This document shows, in pieces, positions 58,653 through 64,000 of a DNA stretch of 64,000 bases. Position 1 is the stretch's first letter; each line of letters starts with the position of its first letter. The stretch is from NCBI GenBank assembly GCA_965229095.1, contig OZ245855.1:4836001-4900000 (forward strand), given 5' to 3'. The notes below the pieces were generated by a model. It was not told the origin of the DNA, searched no databases, and saw only the letters and a program-made list of their open reading frames with translations. The translations under genes and the position numbers were made by a program. The stretch is from Taibaiella sp965229095. Its GTDB lineage: Bacteria > Bacteroidota > Bacteroidia > Chitinophagales > Chitinophagaceae.

Positions 58653-58764
58653 GACCTTCTCCCGCAATGCACATGTCCGTGTTATTTAGTTTGATTATAA
58701 TGTAATGCACTGTAAATCAAACAGAAATAAAAAGTTAATACATAGAAATCGCCTTCTTTTGCTT

Positions 58765-58772
58765 TACATTTG
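58765..58772 (+). promoter_or_regulatory. Bacteroidota -7 box before the seven-blade T9SS gene
   Basis: TACATTTG matches TAnnTTTG, 29 bp before the ATG at 58802. Confidence 0.5.
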
Positions 58773-58801
58773 CGCCCGGAATTTAACCAATCCACTACTT
58801 T

Positions 58802-60415
58802 ATGAAACATTTTTTTAGCAGTGTAGCGCTGTTTGCAGCTTGCTACCTGGGAACGTCGTCCGGCGTAATGGCTCAATCATGGACGCCTGTGGGCAGTGCA
58901 GGGTTTTCAACCGGAATAGGGGGCAATACCGATATGGTGCTCAGCAGCAACGGTACACCTTATGTAGCCTACCAGGATGGCAGCCAAAACAACAAAGCTA
59001 CAGTGTCGAAATTCAGCGGCGGTGCCTGGACTGTTGTCGGCAACGAGGGCTTCTCAGCCGGTCCCGTAACCATGATGGACATTGCCCTTGACGGCAATAC
59101 TCCTTATGTGGCATACGCCGACGGTACCAATAATAACAAGATTACCGTGATGAAGTATGATGGCGCCACCTGGGCTACGGTAGGCAATATCAACGCTACC
59201 GCAGCATCGGCGCCGCCCCAGATAAAGATATACAATGGTACGCCCTATGTAGTGTACAGCGATGATGCCAATAGCAACAAAGCATCGGTGCTGACCTATA
59301 ACGGCACTGCCTGGACTATCGTGGGTACTGCGGGTTTCTCTGCCGCACAAGCTATGGAGCCGGATATGGCTATTGACGCTTCAGGCACGCTGTATGTCGT
59401 TTACTCAGAAGCACCCATGTCTTTTCCGAATGTAAAGAAGTACAATGGCTCTTCATGGGTAACGGTGGGCAATGCTAACTTTTCCAATATGGCATCCTAT
59501 GCTCCCCGTATTGCAGTGGGCAGCAATGGCACACCTTTTGTAACCTTCCAGGACGGCTTTAACAATTATGGGGCCACGGTAATGAAGCTCAATGGCGCTA
59601 CCTGGACCAATGTAGGTACTGCGGCCTTTTCCGGGTCTAATGCCAGCGACATCAACATAGCCATCGACGGGAGCAATATGCCTTACGTCGTGTACAAGCT
59701 GGCTCCTAATTATAAAGCCAATGTGAAGAAGTATAACGGTACTTCCTGGGTAACCGTAGGTGCCGCCGATTTTTCTGCCGGAGCTGCAGGGGCTACTAAG
59801 ATCGCGATCGATGGCAGCGGTGTTCCTTATGTCGTGTACACCGATGGGGGCAACAGTTACAAGGCTACGGTAATGTCTTTCAACGGTACGCCATTGCCGG
59901 TAACCCTGGTCGATTTTTCAGCCGCGGCGATAAATACGTACAACAGGCTCAGTTGGAAAGTGGCTACAGAAACAAAAGGAATGCAATATGGTATTGAACG
60001 GAGTGTAAATGGAAGGGACTTCGTGGCTTTGGATACACGCATAGCTACGGGTAGCAATAGTGCTTATTCCTATGATGACCAGTATGCTCCTTTAGGCATA
60101 GCTTATTATCGTCTTAAAATGGCCGAAGCAAATGGAGCGTATGCTTACAGCAAGGTAGCGGTGGTACAACGCAGCAGCGGGATCAAAAGCAGGCTTGCGC
60201 TGTATCCTGTTCCGGCCGGAAGCTTCTGCATCCTGGAAAACAATGTGGCGGCTCTTAATGGCACTATTGCAAGCGTATATAACCTGCAAGGCGCTGTGGT
60301 AGCCACATTCAGCGTGAAAGAAGGCGAGCAGAAAATAGATATGGCCCCATGGGCGGCTGGTGTATATTCGCTGCGGTTAGCGGATGGCACTGTGCTTCGT
60401 CTGGTGAAAAAATAA
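58802..60415 (+). CDS. Secreted seven-repeat propeller-like protein with T9SS type-A sorting domain
   Basis: Exported 537-residue protein. Signal peptide to about residue 24 (SGVMAQ). Seven repeats of roughly 47 residues follow over residues 25-360. Each has a (T/V)PYV(A/V)Y core (TPYVAYQDG, TPYVAYADG, TPYVVYSDD, TLYVVYSEA, TPFVTFQDG, MPYVVYKLA, VPYVVYTDG) and a KxNG(A/S/T)xW(V/T)xVG strand, so a seven-bladed beta-propeller is predicted. A fibronectin-like part (RLSWKVATETKGMQYGIERS) and a T9SS type-A sorting domain (LALYPVPAGSFCILEN ... WAAGVYSLRLAD) close it. Likely surface or secreted; ligand unknown. Confidence 0.83.
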   Translation: MKHFFSSVALFAACYLGTSSGVMAQSWTPVGSAGFSTGIGGNTDMVLSSNGTPYVAYQDGSQNNKATVSKFSGGAWTVVGNEGFSAGPVTMMDIALDGNTPYVAYADGTNNNKITVMKYDGATWATVGNINATAASAPPQIKIYNGTPYVVYSDDANSNKASVLTYNGTAWTIVGTAGFSAAQAMEPDMAIDASGTLYVVYSEAPMSFPNVKKYNGSSWVTVGNANFSNMASYAPRIAVGSNGTPFVTFQDGFNNYGATVMKLNGATWTNVGTAAFSGSNASDINIAIDGSNMPYVVYKLAPNYKANVKKYNGTSWVTVGAADFSAGAAGATKIAIDGSGVPYVVYTDGGNSYKATVMSFNGTPLPVTLVDFSAAAINTYNRLSWKVATETKGMQYGIERSVNGRDFVALDTRIATGSNSAYSYDDQYAPLGIAYYRLKMAEANGAYAYSKVAVVQRSSGIKSRLALYPVPAGSFCILENNVAALNGTIASVYNLQGAVVATFSVKEGEQKIDMAPWAAGVYSLRLADGTVLRLVKK

Positions 60416-60437
60416 GCCTGTCCTTAATTTTAAAATA

Positions 60438-60477
60438 CGATGGCCAATTGAAGAACATTCAATTGGCCATTTTTAAT
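60438..60477 (+). terminator. Terminator between the propeller gene and the barrel gene
   Basis: Perfect 13 bp inverted repeat ATGGCCAATTGAA (60440-60452) with 60458-60470, then TTTTTAATG. Confidence 0.85.
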
Positions 60478-60508
60478 GCTTGTTAAAAGAAGCGTATCAC
60501 TCAGCCTG

Positions 60509-61207
60509 TCAATTCTTGGGCCGGTAACTGATGTCGAAGCCGGCGGTCAGCATCAGGAGCTTTACATCATAGTTACTGTAAGGGGCATGGAAACCTGCGC
60601 CATCAACATAAGCATAGTTCGGATTCATAAAATTAAGCGGGTAATACTGCAGTTTGATGGCCAGCAGAGGCCTTAAATGCACGCCTATAAACACATAAGG
60701 CATTACCCGGGGTGTACGGTCGCTGAACCATTCGTTGAATTTAACCTTGTCGCTGCGCTTGACAAAGCCTTTTTCCCGGTAGTTAAAAGGAAAGTCAACA
60801 CCGCCCCCGATAAGCAGGTAGCTGCCGTATTTGACATCGCCCAACTTAAGCGCTACAGGGATACCAAAAGTATATACCCTGCGTTTTACAGTAGAATCGG
60901 GATTATTGAACTTCTCGATAAAACCAATATTTTTAATGCTCAGCCCCGCATAAAGGCCCAGGCGTTTGGTGAAATCATAATTGACATTAAGCCCGATATT
61001 GACAAAGCCGGTGAAACGGGGTGTAGATAGATTAATGCCTTCCCCCTGTTTTTGCTGTAGGGTAGTGCTGAGGATATAACCTTCGGCGCCGGTACTGAGG
61101 TAGCATTTTTGAGATGGGTTACCCATCTTCTGGGCCCGGGCCGGCAGGAAGGTAGAAAGGGCAATTGCCAGGATGGAAAGTGCTTTAAGGATAGATTTGG
61201 GCTGCAT
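60509..61207 (-). CDS. Outer-membrane beta-barrel protein
   Basis: Exported protein of 232 residues. ATG 61207 (MQPKSILKALSILAIALSTF) begins the signal peptide; a longer in-frame version at 61306 hides it. The mature part has paired amphipathic strands such as FTGFVNIGLNVNYDFTKRLG, LYAGLSIKNIGFIEKFN, YGSYLLIGGGVDFPFNYREK and LLMLTAGFDISYRPKN, ending in an aromatic C-terminus like the PorT / OmpW-type 'outer membrane beta-barrel protein' families. Ligand unknown. Divergent from lon. Confidence 0.75.
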   Translation of the reverse strand: MQPKSILKALSILAIALSTFLPARAQKMGNPSQKCYLSTGAEGYILSTTLQQKQGEGINLSTPRFTGFVNIGLNVNYDFTKRLGLYAGLSIKNIGFIEKFNNPDSTVKRRVYTFGIPVALKLGDVKYGSYLLIGGGVDFPFNYREKGFVKRSDKVKFNEWFSDRTPRVMPYVFIGVHLRPLLAIKLQYYPLNFMNPNYAYVDGAGFHAPYSNYDVKLLMLTAGFDISYRPKN

Positions 61208-61408
61208 GCTTCGGAGGAGATTGATTTTAAAGGCAAGGTAAGGAAGAATAAGAAAACATGGATAATGAGGTATCGTATTAAAGCAAAGAGATATTTCTGA
61301 CTGCAATTATTTCCGAATTATATCTTTGGCATGTTAATTGAATAGTAAAGGAAAAACCGGACCTTTGTAGGATTTGTTGCCGGTTGACAAAATGTCTTAA
61401 ATAAACAC

Positions 61409-63823
61409 ATGAATTTTAGAGAGATTATATTTAATAATATGAATGAGAACGATATGGAATTCATGCCTATCGTTCCTTTGGGGGAGGTAGAAATGGAAGA
61501 GCAAGAAAAAAGCGAACTGCCTACGGATATACCTGTTATTGCCCTGCGAAATACTGTTTTGTTCCCGAATGTGGTGCTTCCAATCACTGTTTCCCGCGAA
61601 AAATCGGTGAAAGCGATTGCTGAAGGAACCAAAAATGGCGGACTTATTGGCGTTTTGGCACAAAAGGATCAGAATAATGAAGATCCGGAGACAGGCGATA
61701 TTCACCGGGTAGGAACTATTGCAAAAATAGTGAAGCAAATTAAAATGCCGGATGGCAATACGACCATTTTTATCATGGGCCGTATGCGCTTCGAAATTGA
61801 AAAATATACGCAGGAGCTACCTTACCTCAAAGCCCAGGTGAAATACCTGGACGATCATTTTCCCAAAGAGGATAAAGAATTTGAAGCCATGATCGCTTCC
61901 GTAAAGGATATGGCCGAGCGTATTATTTCGCTGTCGCCCAATATCCCCGTGGAAACAGGCATGATGCTGCGCAATATCGAGAATTATTCTTTCCTGGTAC
62001 ATTTTATTGCTTCCAACCTGGAAACCAAACTGGTGGAAAAGCAGGCCCTGCTGGAACAAAATGATGTAAAGGCCCGTACCCACCGCCTGATCGAATTATT
62101 GCAGACTGATCTGCAAATGGCCGAGTTGAAAAATGAGATCACGACCAAGACCCGCGGTGAAATAGATAAGCAGCAAAGGGAATATTTCCTGCAACAGCAA
62201 TTGAAAAGCATCAACGAAGAGCTGGGCGGAGAAGGAAACGAACGGGAGATAAAAGACCTGCAAAAGCGCGCCGAAGGCAAAAAATGGACGGATGCAGCCA
62301 AGGAGGCTTTCAAAAAGGGGATCGGCAAGCTGGAGCGAATGCACCCCAACTCGCCCAATTACTCGGTAGTGTACAACCACCTGGACCTCTTGCTGGACCT
62401 GCCCTGGGGGGAATATACGGAGGATAAATATGATCTTAAGAAAGCGCTTAAGGTGCTCGACGATGATCATTACAGCATGGAAAAGATCAAAGAACGTATC
62501 CTGGAATACCTGGCAGTACTTAAGCTTAAAGGCGACCTCAAATCGCCGATCCTGTGTTTTGTAGGCCCTCCGGGTATTGGTAAAACCTCTTTGGGACAAA
62601 GCATAGCCAATGCCGTGAACCGTAAATATGTACGTCTGAGCCTGGGCGGCCTGCACGATGAAAGCGAATTGCGCGGCCATCGTAAAACCTATATAGGCGC
62701 GATGCCCGGACGTATCATCCAATCTTTGCGCAAGGTAAAAACATCCAACCCGGTGTTTATCCTGGACGAGATCGATAAGATCGGTAAAGATTTCCGCGGC
62801 GATCCGAGCTCTGCATTGCTGGAGATCCTCGACCCGGAGCAAAACCATACTTTCTATGATAACTACCTGGAAATGGAATACGATCTTTCCAAGGTATTGT
62901 TTATCGCTACAGCCAATAGCCTCAACGACATCCAGCCCGCTTTGCGCGACAGGCTTGAAATTATCCAGTTGTCGGGCTATAGCGTAGAGGAAAAAGTGGA
63001 AATAGCTAAACGCCATCTTTTGCCCAAACAAAAGAAATCGCATGGCCTGGACAACGTGAATATCAAATACACGCCGACCGTGCTGCAATACATCATCAAG
63101 AGCTACACCCGCGAATCGGGTGTGCGCGAGCTCGACAGGCAACTGGCCGGGTTGATGCGTTCCATAGCGAAGCAGGTGGCAATGGAAGACAAGAAGATGG
63201 CTAATATCGATACCGAGCTGATCGAAAAAGCATTGGGCAAGCCCAAGTACACTAACGATCTGTACCAGAAAGCCAATCCTCCGGGAGTGGCTGTGGGCCT
63301 GGCCTGGACCTATGTAGGCGGCGAGATATTATTTATCGAGACCAGCCTGAGCAGGGGCAAAGGCGGCCTTACCCTTACCGGGAACCTGGGTAATGTGATG
63401 AAGGAATCGGCCTCTACGGCTCTTTCTTATCTAAAAGCCCATTCCGACAATCTCAAGATAGATTTCAATCGTTTCGACGAGCAGAATATCCATATCCACG
63501 TGCCCGAGGGTGCTGTGCCCAAAGATGGTCCCAGTGCTGGTATCACCATGCTTACTGCCCTTACCTCTGCCTTTACGGGAAGGAAAGTAAAGCCTTTCCT
63601 TGCCATGACCGGGGAGATCACCCTGCGCGGACAAGTATTGCCCGTGGGTGGTATCAAAGAAAAAGTGCTGGCTGCAAAACGCGCCGGACTTAAAGAGATC
63701 CTGCTTTCGGAGCAAAACCGTAAGGATGTGGAAGATATCAACCGTGAGTTTATCAAGGGTATGAAATTTACCTATGTAAGCGAAATGGGCGAAGTGCTCG
63801 ATAAAGCATTGTTGAAAAGATAA
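61409..63823 (+). CDS. lon: ATP-dependent Lon protease
   Basis: Cytoplasmic AAA+ protease of 804 residues that degrades damaged and regulatory proteins. The N-terminal LON substrate domain (40-240) has PVIALRNTVLFPNVVLPITV. The helical middle has QREYFLQQQLKSINEELG. The AAA+ module has Walker A FVGPPGIGKTSLGQSIANAV, Walker B VFILDEIDKIG and the pore loop region GGLHDESELRGHRKTYIGAM. The protease domain has the Ser-Lys dyad in PKDGPSAGITMLTAL and GGIKEKVLAAKRAGLKE. ATG 61409 is used; ATG 61439 (MNENDMEFMPIVPLGEVEME) is a possible later start. A terminator follows. Confidence 0.97.
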   Translation: MNFREIIFNNMNENDMEFMPIVPLGEVEMEEQEKSELPTDIPVIALRNTVLFPNVVLPITVSREKSVKAIAEGTKNGGLIGVLAQKDQNNEDPETGDIHRVGTIAKIVKQIKMPDGNTTIFIMGRMRFEIEKYTQELPYLKAQVKYLDDHFPKEDKEFEAMIASVKDMAERIISLSPNIPVETGMMLRNIENYSFLVHFIASNLETKLVEKQALLEQNDVKARTHRLIELLQTDLQMAELKNEITTKTRGEIDKQQREYFLQQQLKSINEELGGEGNEREIKDLQKRAEGKKWTDAAKEAFKKGIGKLERMHPNSPNYSVVYNHLDLLLDLPWGEYTEDKYDLKKALKVLDDDHYSMEKIKERILEYLAVLKLKGDLKSPILCFVGPPGIGKTSLGQSIANAVNRKYVRLSLGGLHDESELRGHRKTYIGAMPGRIIQSLRKVKTSNPVFILDEIDKIGKDFRGDPSSALLEILDPEQNHTFYDNYLEMEYDLSKVLFIATANSLNDIQPALRDRLEIIQLSGYSVEEKVEIAKRHLLPKQKKSHGLDNVNIKYTPTVLQYIIKSYTRESGVRELDRQLAGLMRSIAKQVAMEDKKMANIDTELIEKALGKPKYTNDLYQKANPPGVAVGLAWTYVGGEILFIETSLSRGKGGLTLTGNLGNVMKESASTALSYLKAHSDNLKIDFNRFDEQNIHIHVPEGAVPKDGPSAGITMLTALTSAFTGRKVKPFLAMTGEITLRGQVLPVGGIKEKVLAAKRAGLKEILLSEQNRKDVEDINREFIKGMKFTYVSEMGEVLDKALLKR

Positions 63824-63841
63824 TCAGCTTATAATACAGGA

Positions 63842-63877
63842 GAAAGCAGCAGGGTACTTACTTTGCTGCTTTTTTCA
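63842..63877 (+). terminator. Terminator after lon
   Basis: Inverted repeat AAAGCAGCA (63843-63851) with TGCTGCTTT (63864-63872), followed by a T run. Confidence 0.82.
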
Positions 63878-63901
63878 TTTTCCTGCTTTGTGCTATAACT
63901 G

Positions 63902-63909
63902 TATTTTTG
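63902..63909 (+). promoter_or_regulatory. Bacteroidota -7 box before the last gene
   Basis: TATTTTTG matches TAnnTTTG and ends seven bases before the ATG at 63917. Confidence 0.5.
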
Positions 63910-63916
63910 CTGCGCC

Positions 63917-64000
63917 ATGAGCTTTGCTTTATCTTTCCCCACACAACGTTATTACCGGATCGCCGTCAGCACCTTTTATTTTATCCAGGGAGTTATATTC
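63917..64000 (+). CDS. N-terminus of a probable MFS transporter, cut by window edge
   Basis: Twenty-eight codons before the window ends: MSFALSFPTQRYYRIAVSTF then YFIQGVIF. The pattern RIAxSxFYFxQGxxFASW is typical of the first helix of a Bacteroidota MFS transporter group. Only the start is visible, so the family call is tentative. It has its own -7 box at 63902, after the lon terminator. Confidence 0.5.
   Translation, partial: MSFALSFPTQRYYRIAVSTFYFIQGVIF

Noticed and set aside
62096..63142. 348-codon open frame on the minus strand inside lon
   Set aside because: It lies wholly opposite the conserved lon AAA+ region and has no family motifs; it is an antisense shadow.

Overview
This 64 kb window looks like a chromosomal segment from a member of the Bacteroidota, most probably the Chitinophagaceae or a close relative. 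The support is: several secreted proteins with type IX secretion (T9SS) C-terminal sorting domains, an ECF sigma / FecR / STN-domain operon, LytS-type kinases paired with LytTR regulators, a PaaE-type reductase, FKBP lipoproteins, an rpsU-xerC-hpf start, and repeated TAnnTTTG (-7 type) promoter boxes. The genus call is inference.

Layout. 0-20 kb is mostly housekeeping: rpsU (partial), xerC, hpf, an RsmI-like methylase, a PaaE-like reductase, an M28 peptidase, an ECF sigma / anti-sigma / STN-barrel operon, thioredoxin, YihY, an ABC ATPase, a stand-alone type-B sorting protein, rsmG, a GT2 glycosyltransferase, a MORN/TonB protein, thrS, a DUF445 protein, purC, an asparaginase-fold protein, a Cys-cluster protein and a GluQ-like synthetase lying divergently beside tRNA-Asp. 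20-38 kb is an accessory region that starts exactly at tRNA-Asp. A 19 bp copy of the tRNA 3' end lies 3.3 kb downstream. The region holds three large T9SS cargo proteins, a beta-helix protein, gene fragments (LytTR tail, AraC tail, unknowns), a 140 bp MITE with perfect ends and target duplication, a diverged 52 bp repeat pair, an IS1595 transposase with small neighbours, a structured RNA leader, and a LytS/LytTR two-component system followed by a Cys-rich peptide with a RiPP-type GG leader. The 29.3-38.3 kb part is visibly more AT-rich than the rest.

38-64 kb returns to core-like content: nrnA, tandem FKBP isomerases, a second orphan RiPP precursor, a GDSL hydrolase, an aldehyde dehydrogenase, a transglutaminase-like membrane protein, a class C serine hydrolase operon, pcm, a thioredoxin-like protein and an odd ABC ATPase. 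It continues with a LiaF-like / LytS / LytTR operon, a GT4 glycosyltransferase, YjjG, DUF4286, DoxX, DUF2461, a seven-blade T9SS cargo protein, an outer-membrane barrel, lon, and the first 28 codons of a likely MFS transporter.

The strongest candidates for something undescribed are: the LytS-LytTR-peptide cassette at 33.5-37.5 kb, with a second leader-matched peptide at 42 kb and no modifying enzyme in the window; the leader RNA at 32.1-32.35 kb with two competing copies of one pairing segment; and the tRNA-Asp-flanked island with its MITE and diverged repeat pair.
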